DNA of 15,273 nt from Helicobacteraceae bacterium (GTDB lineage Bacteria; Campylobacterota; Campylobacteria; Campylobacterales; SZUA-545): positions 1 to 15,273 of the forward strand of contig JAITEA010000182.1 in assembly GCA_031282285.1 (NCBI GenBank), read 5' to 3'. The notes under the pieces are model-generated. The model was given only the letters and a program-made list of their open reading frames with translations, was not told the DNA's origin and searched no databases. Each line of letters begins with the position of its first letter. Within the stretch, counting starts at the first letter, position 1. Positions 1 to 14,646 of this stretch are shown here, piece by piece. Position numbers and translations under genes: made by a program.

Positions 1-8535
<8,535 letters not shown>

Positions 8536-8657
8536 TTAGGTTACCTCGCAATAATAACCGCGCCGATTACGGCGGGCAAAATCTTCGGAAGCCGATAAAA
8601 TCGCTCCGTGATACTCAAACAAATAAGGTTCTAGCGTGTCGATGCGCGCGAAGTAAA

Positions 8658-8714
8658 GGCTCTCTCGCCCAAAAAAGCCCGCTTTTTGGTAACCTACGCA
8701 AAAGCGAGAGAGCC
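8658..8714 (-). terminator. nested inverted repeat, probable attenuator/processing element in the rplL-rpoB spacer
   Basis: Perfect 11-bp outer arms GGCTCTCTCGC (8658-8668) and GCGAGAGAGCC (8704-8714) enclose 35 nt. Inside lies a second hairpin, CCAAAAA (8669-8675) pairing with TTTTTGG (8683-8689). On the minus strand the inner element reads AAAAAGCGGGCTTTTTT, the shape of an intrinsic terminator. In E. coli the equivalent spacer holds a partial terminator and an RNase III site that lower rpoBC expression relative to ribosomal proteins. By position and form I infer a similar role here; that it works this way is not shown by the sequence. Confidence 0.6.
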
Positions 8715-8732
8715 GAAGCGTTGAAACAAAGC

Positions 8733-8754
8733 GGCGATCATAGAACAGATCGCC
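8733..8754 (-). other. hairpin just downstream of rplL
   Basis: Perfect 7-bp stem GGCGATC (8733-8739) and GATCGCC (8748-8754) with an 8-nt loop, 22 bp past the rplL stop. There is no U-tract after it on the minus strand, so it is not a typical terminator. It could protect the 3' end of the rplL message or act with the larger nested hairpin about 20 bp further on. Confidence 0.4.
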
Positions 8755-8776
8755 TGAAAGATCGCGAAATTCGCTA

Positions 8777-9154
8777 CTATTTAAGCTCGACCTGAGCGCC
8801 AGCCTCTTCGAGTTTCTTTTTCCACTCTTCGGCGTCGGCTTTGGCGACGTGCTCTTTAACCGTCGCCGGAGCGCCCTCTACGAGGTCTTTTGCTTCCTTA
8901 AGCCCAAGCGCCGTCAGCTCGCGCACAACCTTGATCACATTGATCTTCTTTTCGCCGGCGGCTTTGAGCAGCACGGTAAACTCGGTTTTCTCCTCCTCTA
9001 CGGGGGCGGCGGCGCCAGCGGCTGCCGCGCCCGCGACGACGGCGGGAGCCGCGCTTACGCCGAACTTCTCTTCAAAAGCTTTAACGAGATCGTTAAGCTC
9101 CACAACCGTTAGTTTGCCGATATGCTCTAGCAACTCTTCTTTGGTGATTGCCAT
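8777..9154 (-). CDS. rplL: 50S ribosomal protein L7/L12
   Basis: Acidic stalk protein of the large subunit, 125 aa, that recruits and stimulates translational GTPases such as EF-Tu (encoded upstream). The layout is typical: a helical N-terminal dimerisation part (about 1-33, starting [20 protein letters not shown]), an Ala-rich flexible hinge (about 34-52), and the globular C-terminal domain with the factor-binding segment [20 protein letters not shown]. It is 38 bp downstream of rplJ, the gene for its anchoring partner L10. An AAGGGA precedes the ATG. The stop TAG is followed by the 241-bp spacer before rpoB, the usual place where ribosomal and polymerase expression are uncoupled. Confidence 0.99.
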   Translation of the reverse strand: MAITKEELLEHIGKLTVVELNDLVKAFEEKFGVSAAPAVVAGAAAAGAAAPVEEEKTEFTVLLKAAGEKKINVIKVVRELTALGLKEAKDLVEGAPATVKEHVAKADAEEWKKKLEEAGAQVELK

Positions 9155-9192
9155 TTTTTCCCTTTTCTTTGTTTATTGATAAGCCGCTAAGT

Positions 9193-9672
9193 TTAAGCGG
9201 CGAGTTTTTTCGACAGATTGTCAAGACCCGTAACAAAACCGCGCAACGGCGCAATCCACACCGACAGCAACATTCCGATAAGCTGCTCTTTGGAGGGCAG
9301 TTTGGCGAGCGCGTCGATATAACCCGCGTCAACGGCTTTGTTATCGATATGACCCTGTTTGACGACAAATCTCTCCTTGGAGCCTTCGGCGAACTTGCTA
9401 ACCGTTTTGATTAGATTCAGCCCGTCGCTTCCCCAGATGAACACATTGCCGTCTTTAAGGGTCAAACCCTCTTTACCCGCGTTTTTCAGCGCGATCGACG
9501 CGAGCGTGTTTTTGGACGCGCGCGTGAAACCGCCTATCTTACGCACTTTGGCTCTTAGATCCTCAAACTCCGCGACGGTAAGACCCTTATAGTCGGATAC
9601 CAGAATGGTATCGGCGTTTTTGAATCCCTCCGTCAAGAGGTTGATGATTTCCGATTTTTTAGCTTTTGTCAT
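9193..9672 (-). CDS. rplJ: 50S ribosomal protein L10
   Basis: L10 (159 aa) anchors L7/L12 dimers to the stalk base on 23S rRNA. The N-terminal RNA-binding part carries the family pattern ILVSDYKGLTVAEFEDLRAKVR followed by the RASKNTL segment. The C-terminal helix (about 135-159, IAPLRGFVTGLDNLSKKLAA) is the L12-binding tail. A strong AAGGAG lies 6 bp before the ATG at 9670-9672. It is preceded by a 93-bp leader likely to be the binding site for feedback control by the L10-L12 complex. Confidence 0.98.
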   Translation of the reverse strand: MTKAKKSEIINLLTEGFKNADTILVSDYKGLTVAEFEDLRAKVRKIGGFTRASKNTLASIALKNAGKEGLTLKDGNVFIWGSDGLNLIKTVSKFAEGSKERFVVKQGHIDNKAVDAGYIDALAKLPSKEQLIGMLLSVWIAPLRGFVTGLDNLSKKLAA

Positions 9673-9765
9673 TTATCTCCTTTCCGACAAACTTCGGCGG
9701 GTTTGATTAAGTTCGGTCGCCCAAACGCCCGCTGTCTTTAGCCTACAGAAATCAAAACCGCGCTT
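9673..9765 (-). promoter_or_regulatory. probable L10 (rplJ) autoregulatory leader
   Basis: This 93-bp gap between rplA and rplJ is longer than the other gaps in the ribosomal block (10-38 bp). On the minus strand it contains CTGTAGGCTAAAGACAG (9732-9748), whose ends CTGT/ACAG pair, followed by GCGGGCGTTTG and, 16 nt on, CAAACCCGC, which can pair imperfectly. AGACAGC(A/G)GG-type motifs followed by a long helix are what I recall of bacterial L10 leaders, where the L10-L12 complex binds a kink-turn. The assignment rests on position, size and this motif; a covariance-model match was not run. Confidence 0.5.
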
Positions 9766-10470
9766 TTAGCCGCGCAGTTCCGTTAATTCGTTCACATCCA
9801 GCAAAATGGAGGGCGACATAGTGAGGCTCATCGCCGCCTTTTTCACATATTTGCCTTTCGCGCTCGGGGGCTTCATTCTGTTGAGCGCCTTCACCAGCGT
9901 CTCGGCGTTTTCTCTGATCTTTTCGCTGGAGAAACTCGCCTTGCCAATACCGGCGTGAATGTTGCCTTTTTTATCGACCTTGAAGCTGATCTGACCGCCT
10001 TTGGCGTTTTTGACGGCGGTTTTCACATCCTGCGTAACCGTGCCGGTTTTCGGGTTTGGCATCAGCCCTTTTGGACCCAAAATCCGCCCGATCTTGCCCA
10101 CGACGCCCATCATATCGGGCGTGGCGATCACGACGTCGAAATTGACGACGCCTTTGGTTACCTCCTCGGCGAGATCGTTTTCGCCCACGATGTCGGCTCC
10201 GGCTTCCTGCGCCTCTTTGGCTTTGTCGCCCTTGGCGAACACCGCCACCCGCACAGTCTTGCCCGTGCCGTGCGGCAGGACGACCGCGCCGCGGATCATC
10301 TGATCGGCGTGGCGCGGATCAACGTTGAGCCAGACGGCAAGCTCGACCGTTTCGTCGAACTTCGCGCTTTTAAGCTCGCCGATCTTCTGCGAGGCTTTAT
10401 CCAAGGTGTAGATCGCGCCTTTTTCCAGCGCGTCGTTAAGTTTTTGTATGCGTTTAGATACTTTCGGCAT
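9766..10470 (-). CDS. rplA: 50S ribosomal protein L1
   Basis: L1 (234 aa) forms the mobile L1 stalk that helps release deacylated tRNA from the E site. In many bacteria it also represses its own rplK-rplA message. Family landmarks are [20 protein letters not shown] in domain I, the central [31 protein letters not shown] signature of domain II, and the returning C-terminal part [18 protein letters not shown]. Length is normal. ATG 10468-10470 is preceded by AGGAG, and only 11 bp separate it from the rplK stop, so the two are surely co-transcribed. Confidence 0.99.
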   Translation of the reverse strand: MPKVSKRIQKLNDALEKGAIYTLDKASQKIGELKSAKFDETVELAVWLNVDPRHADQMIRGAVVLPHGTGKTVRVAVFAKGDKAKEAQEAGADIVGENDLAEEVTKGVVNFDVVIATPDMMGVVGKIGRILGPKGLMPNPKTGTVTQDVKTAVKNAKGGQISFKVDKKGNIHAGIGKASFSSEKIRENAETLVKALNRMKPPSAKGKYVKKAAMSLTMSPSILLDVNELTELRG

Positions 10471-10481
10471 AATTTTAGCTC

Positions 10482-10907
10482 CTAATCAACTATCTGTACG
10501 CCCATACTTCGAGCGGAACCTGCGATAGTTTTGAACGCAGCCTCCTCGTCGAAAGCGTTCATATCGACAATCTTCTGCTTGACGATCGCCCGAATCTGCT
10601 CTTTGCTGATCTTACCCGCGACATTTTTGAGCGGGTTAGCCGCGCCCTTTTCAACGCCCGCGGCTTTTTTGATCAGATCGGTTACGGGCGGCTGCTTGGT
10701 GATAAACGAAAAGCTCTTGTCTTCGTAAACCGTGATCACGACGGGCAGATTCCAGCCCGCGCTCTCCTTGGTCTTTTCGTTGAACTCCTTGCAGAAGGCC
10801 ATAATATTGACGCCTCTTTGACCAAGCGCGGGACCCACGGGAGGCGAAGGGTTCGCTTTGGTCGCCGGAATAACGAGCTTGATCTGTCCTACGACTTTTT
10901 TAGCCAT
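10482..10907 (-). CDS. rplK: 50S ribosomal protein L11
   Basis: L11 (141 aa) binds the GTPase-associated region of 23S rRNA and is needed for the RelA-type stringent response. The N-terminal domain has the Pro-rich hinge motif [24 protein letters not shown] (about 20-43). The C-terminal RNA-binding domain has [12 protein letters not shown] and ends [10 protein letters not shown]. It starts at ATG 10905-10907 after AGGAAAGG, 14 bp downstream of nusG, and ends with TAG. Confidence 0.99.
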   Translation of the reverse strand: MAKKVVGQIKLVIPATKANPSPPVGPALGQRGVNIMAFCKEFNEKTKESAGWNLPVVITVYEDKSFSFITKQPPVTDLIKKAAGVEKGAANPLKNVAGKISKEQIRAIVKQKIVDMNAFDEEAAFKTIAGSARSMGVQIVD

Positions 10908-10921
10908 CTTAATTTCCTTTC

Positions 10922-11455
10922 CTAAACCATTTTCTCGACTTTTGCGTACTCAATCTCGACGGGCGTCGATCGCCCGAAGATTGATACGTTAAGGCGCAAC
11001 TTGCCCGACGAGGCTTCATACTCTTCGACGACGCCCGTAAAGTTGGCGAAAGGTCCGTCGATGATGCGTACCTGCTCGGCGGTATCGAAGAATATCTTGT
11101 GCTTCGCGGGTCCTTTGTTGCGCGCCTTTTCCAATATCTGCTGAATGTCCTTCTCCTGAAGCGGAGCGGGCTTCTTCTCCTCGCCGATAAAACGGGAGAC
11201 TTTGGGAAGCGACTGAATACGGTGCCACAGATCGTTGTCCAGCTCAAGCTGGGCGAACACGTAGCCCGGATACAGGCATCGCTCGATCGTCTTAGGCTTG
11301 CCGCTTTTGTTAATCTCGATCACATCCTCCGTCGGAACGACGATCTCGAAAATACGATCGTTTATGGAGAGCTCGTCGCGCAACCGCTCGATCGATCGCT
11401 TAACGCTCTGCTCGCTTCCGTAATAGGTCTGTATCGCGTACCATTTTTGCGCCAT
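10922..11455 (-). CDS. nusG: transcription elongation/antitermination factor NusG
   Basis: NusG (177 aa) binds the RNA polymerase clamp, whose subunits are encoded downstream, and links it to Rho or the ribosome. The N-terminal NGN domain begins [22 protein letters not shown] and includes [22 protein letters not shown]. The C-terminal KOW domain contains [20 protein letters not shown] (about 127-146) and the following beta strands. Length and domain order are standard with no insert. The gene lies 10 bp after secE; a purine-rich AAAGGG serves as ribosome-binding site. Confidence 0.99.
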   Translation of the reverse strand: MAQKWYAIQTYYGSEQSVKRSIERLRDELSINDRIFEIVVPTEDVIEINKSGKPKTIERCLYPGYVFAQLELDNDLWHRIQSLPKVSRFIGEEKKPAPLQEKDIQQILEKARNKGPAKHKIFFDTAEQVRIIDGPFANFTGVVEEYEASSGKLRLNVSIFGRSTPVEIEYAKVEKMV

Positions 11456-11465
11456 AACCCGCCCT

Positions 11466-11648
11466 TTAATTAACGACCGACGAAACGCTAACGCTCATCA
11501 GCAGATCGACCAGCGCCAGAAAGAGCGTGATCACCGTTACCACCGCGAATACGGCGATGAACGCGCTCTTAACCTGCATAGACAAGGGAAATATGACCTT
11601 GCTCAGCTCGGCGCGCGAGAGCCTGATATAGCTAATTAGTTTTCCCAT
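11466..11648 (-). CDS. secE: preprotein translocase subunit SecE
   Basis: Essential small subunit of the SecYEG channel in the inner membrane, 60 aa. It is the short single-span form found in most bacteria, not the three-span enterobacterial form. An amphipathic N-terminal helix (YIRLSRAELSKVIFPLSMQV, about 7-26) is followed by one hydrophobic membrane segment (about 28-52, FIAVFAVVTVITLFLALVDLLMSV). The Glu-Leu-x-Lys-Val pattern before the span is typical of SecE. GAGGA precedes ATG 11646-11648. Its place between tRNA-Trp and nusG matches related genomes. Confidence 0.96.
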   Translation of the reverse strand: MGKLISYIRLSRAELSKVIFPLSMQVKSAFIAVFAVVTVITLFLALVDLLMSVSVSSVVN

Positions 11649-11672
11649 TTACAATCCTCAATATCCGCCTAA

Positions 11673-11748
11673 TGGCAGGGTAGGTAGGATTCGAACCCAC
11701 AACCTACTGATTTGGAATCAGCCGCTCTACCGTTGGAGCTACTACCCT
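11673..11748 (-). tRNA. tRNA-Trp (anticodon CCA)
   Basis: A 76-nt cloverleaf with 3' CCA encoded. Acceptor arms AGGGTAG and CTACCCT pair fully. The anticodon loop TTCCAAA gives anticodon CCA, and the T arm is GTGGGTTCGAATCCTAC. It sits between rpmG and secE, so it is probably cut from the same long transcript. Confidence 0.97.
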
Positions 11749-11845
11749 ATCTTTGCTCTTTCGCGCTAAGCGCGTTTGTTTGAGCGTCGCCAATTAAACG
11801 CGTTAGCCCGTTACAAGCCGGACTAAGATCGCGCCAGATCGCCCG

Positions 11846-11864
11846 CCGCTTTGGTTGAAAGCGG
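11846..11864 (-). other. hairpin between rpmG and tRNA-Trp
   Basis: Perfect 7-bp stem CCGCTTT (11846-11852) and AAAGCGG (11858-11864) with a 5-nt loop, 14 bp beyond the rpmG stop and within the 130-bp spacer before tRNA-Trp. No U-run follows on the minus strand, so it looks more like an RNA-stabilising or processing structure than a terminator. A second small 5-bp hairpin (11762-11774) lies nearer the tRNA. Confidence 0.35.
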
Positions 11865-11878
11865 AGGCGAGCTAAACG

Positions 11879-12031
11879 CTATATCTTCGTCTCTTTATGC
11901 GCCGTGTGCTTTCTCAGACGCGGGCAATACTTTTTGTACTCAACCTTGTCGGGGTGAGTTTTTTTATTCTTGGTGGTCGTGTAGTTTATATCGCCGCACT
12001 CCACGCACTTAAGCCCGATCTTATCGCGCAT
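11879..12031 (-). CDS. rpmG: 50S ribosomal protein L33
   Basis: A 50-aa ribosomal protein of the large subunit near the E site. Translation from ATG 12029-12031 gives [20 protein letters not shown] and continues to [18 protein letters not shown], then TAG. It retains the zinc-ribbon half CVEC (Cys9, Cys12), but the second knuckle is CPRL with a single Cys, as I recall for Campylobacter L33, so full zinc binding is doubtful. The gene begins 9 bp after tuf; its AAGG ribosome-binding site overlaps the tuf stop codon (TAAGG), suggesting coupled translation. Confidence 0.95.
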   Translation of the reverse strand: MRDKIGLKCVECGDINYTTTKNKKTHPDKVEYKKYCPRLRKHTAHKETKI

Positions 12032-12040
12032 AACCAGACC

Positions 12041-13249
12041 TTACTTGCTGATCTTGGTTACGACGCCGGCGCCGACGGTTCTGCCGCCCTCGCGGATAGC
12101 GAAGCGGGTGCCTTCCTCGATAGCGATCGGAGCGATCAGCGAGCAGGAAACCTTCACATTGTCGCCGGGCATAACCATCTCCACGCCGGAAGGCAGCGTT
12201 ACCGCGCCCGTCACATCAGTGGTGCGGATATAAAACTGCGGGCGATAACCGCTGAAGAACGGGGTGTGGCGACCGCCTTCCTCTTTCGACAGCACGTAGA
12301 TTTCCGCCTCAAAGTCGGTATGCGGGTTGATGGTAGTCGGTTTTGCGAGCACCATACCGCGCTCCACGTCCTCTTTCTTGGTGCCGCGCAGCAAAATACC
12401 GCAGTTGTCGCCGGCTTCGCCCTGCTCCATCTCTTTGTGGAACATCTCGACGCCCGTAACGACGGTTTTGCGGGTTTCGCGCAGACCGATGATCTCGATC
12501 TCCTCGCCGACTTTCACGACGCCGCGATCGATACGACCCGTTACGACCGTGCCGCGACCGGAGATCGAGAAAACGTCCTCGATCGGCATCAGGTAGGGCT
12601 TGTCGGTTTCGCGCTTGGGGGTGGGAATGTACTCGTCGACAGTCTCCATCAGTTTGAAGATCTTCGCCGTCCATTCGTTCTCTTTGTTGTCCATACCGGC
12701 GTCCAGCGCCAGCTTTGCCGAACCCGGAATGATCGGAGTCGTATCGCCCGGGAACTCGTAAGAGGTCAGAAGCTCGCGAACTTCCATCTCGACAAGCTCG
12801 AGCATCTCCGCTCTTTCGCCTTCGTCGAGCATATCCTCTTTGTTGAGGAACACGACGATATACGGAACGCCCACTTGACGAGCCAAAAGAATATGCTCCC
12901 TAGTTTGCGCCATAGGACCGTCGGTGGCGGCGATTACCAAAATCGCGCCGTCCATCTGCGCCGCGCCGGTGATCATATTTTTCACATAGTCGGCGTGCCC
13001 CGGACAATCCACATGGGCGTAGTGGCGCTTCGCCGTTTCGTATTCAACGTGGCTGGTAGCGATCGTGATGCCGCGCTCTTTCTCTTCGGGCGCGTTATCG
13101 ATCTGATCGTAAGCCTTCTTTTCGCCGCCGTATTTGTTTGCCAAAACGACGGTGATAGCCGCCGTCAGCGTGGTCTTGCCGTGGTCGACGTGACCGATCG
13201 TGCCGATGTTTACATGCGGCTTATTGCGGACAAACTTCTCTTTTGCCAT
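12041..13249 (-). CDS. tuf: translation elongation factor EF-Tu
   Basis: GTPase that delivers aminoacyl-tRNA to the ribosomal A site, 402 aa. G-domain motifs are all present: G1 GHVDHGKT at 19-26, G2 with Thr62 in RGITI, G3 DCPGH at 81-85, and G4 NKED at 136-139, a Campylobacterota-style variant of NKCD. Domain II ([20 protein letters not shown]) and domain III ([17 protein letters not shown], ending in VVTKISK) are intact. AAAGGA precedes ATG 13247-13249. It lies 46 bp downstream of tRNA-Thr(GGT), in the same arrangement as E. coli tufB, so it is probably transcribed with the four tRNAs. Only one tuf copy is visible here. Confidence 0.99.
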   Translation of the reverse strand: MAKEKFVRNKPHVNIGTIGHVDHGKTTLTAAITVVLANKYGGEKKAYDQIDNAPEEKERGITIATSHVEYETAKRHYAHVDCPGHADYVKNMITGAAQMDGAILVIAATDGPMAQTREHILLARQVGVPYIVVFLNKEDMLDEGERAEMLELVEMEVRELLTSYEFPGDTTPIIPGSAKLALDAGMDNKENEWTAKIFKLMETVDEYIPTPKRETDKPYLMPIEDVFSISGRGTVVTGRIDRGVVKVGEEIEIIGLRETRKTVVTGVEMFHKEMEQGEAGDNCGILLRGTKKEDVERGMVLAKPTTINPHTDFEAEIYVLSKEEGGRHTPFFSGYRPQFYIRTTDVTGAVTLPSGVEMVMPGDNVKVSCSLIAPIAIEEGTRFAIREGGRTVGAGVVTKISK

Positions 13250-13295
13250 CTTTCGTATCCTTTCTTTATTAGTTACGCTCTTTTAGCTCGTCAAA

Positions 13296-13370
13296 TGGAG
13301 CCCATAAGAAGAATTGAACTTCCGACCTCTTCCTTACCAAGGAAGCGCTCTGCCTCTGAGCTATATGGGC
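13296..13370 (-). tRNA. tRNA-Thr (anticodon GGT)
   Basis: A 75-nt cloverleaf with encoded CCA. Acceptor GCCCATA pairs with TATGGGC. The anticodon stem CTTCC/GGAAG encloses loop TTGGTAA with anticodon GGT. Last tRNA before tuf, equivalent in place to E. coli thrT. Confidence 0.97.
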
Positions 13371-13514
13371 GCCTTGCTTGCTCTTTTTAGGTTTTGTTTT
13401 GCTTCCCTTTTGGCAAGCTCGGCTAAAACCAACCTGCAAAGTCAGGCTTAAAAACTGCATAGATCGGGTGGAAGGGCAGAAATCGCCAGCTCCCGATCGA
13501 TCCGGACTGCGTCT

Positions 13515-13591
13515 TGGAGCGGGAGACGGGACTCGAACCCGCGACCCTCAGCTTGGAAGGCTAATGCTCTAGCCAACTGAGCTACTCCCGC
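13515..13591 (-). tRNA. tRNA-Gly (anticodon TCC)
   Basis: A 77-nt cloverleaf with encoded CCA. Acceptor GCGGGAG pairs with CTCCCGC. The anticodon stem TTAGC/GCTGA encloses CTTCCAA with anticodon TCC. Equivalent in place to E. coli glyT. The 144-bp spacer to the next tRNA (13371-13514) shows no convincing gene. Confidence 0.97.
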
Positions 13592-13604
13592 GTTTAAGCT
13601 CGTA

Positions 13605-13634
13605 ATTGTAGGCTTATTTTGCTAAGACCCGCAA
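13605..13634 (-). promoter_or_regulatory. possible internal promoter before tRNA-Gly
   Basis: On the minus strand a TACAAT (-10-like, 13605-13610) lies 14 bp before the tRNA-Gly 5' end, with TTGCGG (13629-13634) at 18-bp spacing as a weak -35. It could provide extra transcription of tRNA-Gly, tRNA-Thr and tuf, but AT-rich tRNA spacers often give such matches by chance. Confidence 0.25.
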
Positions 13635-13659
13635 TTTTGAGCTACAAGAAGGCGTTTTA

Positions 13660-13744
13660 TGGTGGTGAGAGAAGGATTCGAACCTTCGAAGGCAGAGCCA
13701 ACAGATTTACAGTCTGTCCCCTTTGACCGCTCGGGAATCTCACC
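13660..13744 (-). tRNA. tRNA-Tyr (anticodon GTA)
   Basis: An 85-nt class II tRNA with long variable arm and encoded CCA. Acceptor GGTGAGA pairs with TCTCACC. The anticodon stem ACAGA/TCTGT encloses CTGTAAA with anticodon GTA. Equivalent in place to E. coli tyrU. Confidence 0.97.
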
Positions 13745-13780
13745 TGTTACTCGCGGCGAACCGCTTTGTAATACCTCTTT

Positions 13781-13848
13781 GGCGCGTCGCGCGCGCCTTG
13801 AAAACGCCTTGCGCCAGTCCGGCGCGGTAAAAACGCTGTTTTTAGCGT
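13781..13848 (-). other. three hairpins in the Thr-Tyr tRNA spacer
   Basis: In transcription order: ACGCT/AGCGT (13833-13837, 13844-13848) with a 6-nt loop, followed on the minus strand by TTTTTA; GCGCC/GGCGC (13811-13815, 13821-13825) with a 5-nt loop; and GGCGCG/CGCGCC (13781-13786, 13792-13797) with a 5-nt loop. The first resembles a weak intrinsic terminator. They probably guide tRNA processing or tune read-through. Confidence 0.4.
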
Positions 13849-13865
13849 AAGCCAAACATCTAAAC

Positions 13866-13941
13866 TGGAGCTGGTTAAGGGACTTGAACCCCCGACCTGC
13901 TGCTTACAAGGCAGCTGCTCTACCAACTGAGCTAAACCAGC
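13866..13941 (-). tRNA. tRNA-Thr (anticodon TGT)
   Basis: A 76-nt cloverleaf with encoded CCA. Acceptor GCTGGTT pairs with AACCAGC. The anticodon stem GCTGC/GCAGC encloses CTTGTAA with anticodon TGT. First gene of the tRNA-tuf operon, equivalent in place to E. coli thrU. Confidence 0.97.
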
Positions 13942-13959
13942 CCGAAGTTTGAGCGTGCA

Positions 13960-13965
13960 ATTCTA
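13960..13965 (-). promoter_or_regulatory. probable -10 of the tRNA-tuf operon promoter
   Basis: TAGAAT on the minus strand, 18 bp before the mature 5' end of tRNA-Thr(TGT), which would give a leader of about 10-12 nt. No good -35 stands at 16-18 bp. This fits Campylobacterota, whose main sigma factor is known to rely on an extended -10 with AT-rich upstream DNA. No other tRNA or gene of the block lies upstream, so an operon promoter is expected here. Confidence 0.5.
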
Positions 13966-14049
13966 GCTTGTAATCCTTAATCTACCATTAAAGCGGTCGT
14001 AAAAGCGGCGCGGATCACGGATTTTCGCCGATCGCCACAATATAAACCC

Positions 14050-14069
14050 TTGCGCAAAACAGAGCGCAA
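14050..14069. repeat. small inverted repeat upstream of the tRNA operon
   Basis: TTGCGC (14050-14055) and GCGCAA (14064-14069) flank an 8-nt A-rich spacer, about 85 bp upstream of the presumed promoter. It could be a protein-binding site or a chance hairpin. Confidence 0.3.
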
Positions 14070-14072
14070 ATC

Positions 14073-14111
14073 GCGCGTCTTAGGCTAAACTCTTGTAGAG
14101 TTAGAACGCGC
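14073..14111. repeat. composite hairpin between the tRNA operon and the intron-like sequence
   Basis: Outer arms GCGCGT (14073-14078) and ACGCGC (14106-14111) enclose a second stem, AACTCT (14088-14093) with AGAGTT (14097-14102), which extends past a single bulged A by two more pairs. Neither strand has a run of U after it, so it is not a standard intrinsic terminator. It could end transcription from the left-hand neighbour by another route or bind a protein. Confidence 0.4.
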
Positions 14112-14123
14112 TTCTATTGCTAG

Positions 14124-14205
14124 ATACCAGTCAACCCATCTCCGACTCTCCGAATCTGCGAACCGTGCTTGCGCCTTATCAGCTCATGCGGCTCTCTATT
14201 TGGCT
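14124..14205 (-). mobile_element. possible group II intron 3' end remnant (domain V/VI-like)
   Basis: On the minus strand a 35-nt segment (14160-14194) starts GAGCCGCATGAGCTGATAAG and ends CACGGTTC. GAGCCG pairs with CGGTTC and an AGC triad stands at the expected place, as in group II intron domain V (normally 34 nt, with a GNRA loop). Downstream, CAG/CTG can form the base of a domain VI, and the sequence ends TTGACTGGTAT, with an A 8 nt from a possible 3' end at 14124. Against this: two mismatches in the lower stem, a poor loop, no clear domain VI helix, and no reverse transcriptase or 5' end in view. I judge it a degenerate remnant at best. Confidence 0.35.
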
Positions 14206-14406
14206 TAACTGCGAACTGTTTCCATTCTTTAGAGCTTTCCTCGTTTGACTAACATCTCTAGCGTTCCCAATCTCTTTTAGGTAACGCTGGAATAGACGCC
14301 GCAGAAACTAGACTTCAAGCAGTTTAGCTTTAACCATACGCATCTTATCCTTGCCCTTGAATACATTGATAGCTAGTATCTGCGGGCATTTTCCGACGTC
14401 GAGTTA

Positions 14407-14646
14407 GTGATGTTCTCTAAGTTCTTAGCTCGTATTCAAAAGACTATAGGGTATATTGTTACTGAACACCCAATATCTACGGCTGTTACTTTAGCTGGTG
14501 GGTGGGGATTCCATGAGCTAACGGGATTATCTACAGAGAATATAACTCAATCCTCTTTAGTGGCTAAATCCCCTATGTTTGGTATGGATAGGATACCTGA
14601 GTTAGCTTTCTTTCCCCATATATTACGCTTAGGTGGTATGGGTTAA
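14407..14646 (+). CDS. small unrecognised ORF, 79 aa
   Basis: Plus-strand frame from GTG 14407 (or ATG 14410) to TAA 14644-14646, starting (M)MFSKFLARIQKTIGYIVTEH. I do not recognise it. It contains a Gly/Ala-rich stretch AVTLAGGWGFHELTG and a hydrophobic C-terminal part ELAFFPHILRLGG. No clear Shine-Dalgarno precedes the start (only GAG), which lowers confidence. It is the only likely plus-strand gene in the window, and its AT-rich codons match the right-hand segment, not the core operon. Its stop shares bases with the stop of the convergent 139-aa gene (TTAA), a compactness typical of phage and mobile DNA. Confidence 0.4.
   Translation: MMFSKFLARIQKTIGYIVTEHPISTAVTLAGGWGFHELTGLSTENITQSSLVAKSPMFGMDRIPELAFFPHILRLGGMG

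Larger units (their letters stand above)
13942..14406. other. 465-bp gene-poor stretch upstream of the tRNA operon
   Basis: No convincing complete gene on either strand. Contents: the -10-like site near 13960; inverted repeats at 14050-14069 and 14073-14111; a group II intron domain V-like sequence at 14160-14194; and two adjacent minus-strand open stretches (about 14182-14307 and 14311-14399) in one frame, split by a TAG at 14308-14310 and lacking a credible start signal. The mixture suggests the border of a mobile or decaying segment. Confidence 0.5.

Noticed and set aside
11897..13390. 497-aa plus-strand open frame antisense to tuf and rpmG
   Set aside because: It lies opposite two certain genes, has no ribosome-binding site, reads through a tRNA and has no recognisable domains. 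Long antisense frames are common opposite GC-rich, highly biased genes.
13269..13460. 63-aa minus-strand ORF between tRNA-Gly and tuf
   Set aside because: More than a third of it runs through tRNA-Thr(GGT); no ribosome-binding site or family resemblance.
13378..13850. Plus-strand short proteins containing GAGDGTRTRDPQ and VREGFEPSKAEP
   Set aside because: These are well-known artefacts from translating the antisense strand of tRNA-Gly and tRNA-Tyr genes.
13866..13941. tRNA-Thr(TGT) as an integration site for the AT-rich segment
   Set aside because: The foreign-looking DNA is on the 5' side of this tRNA. Integrases that use tRNAs normally target the 3' half, and no repeat of the tRNA 3' end is visible in 13942-15273.
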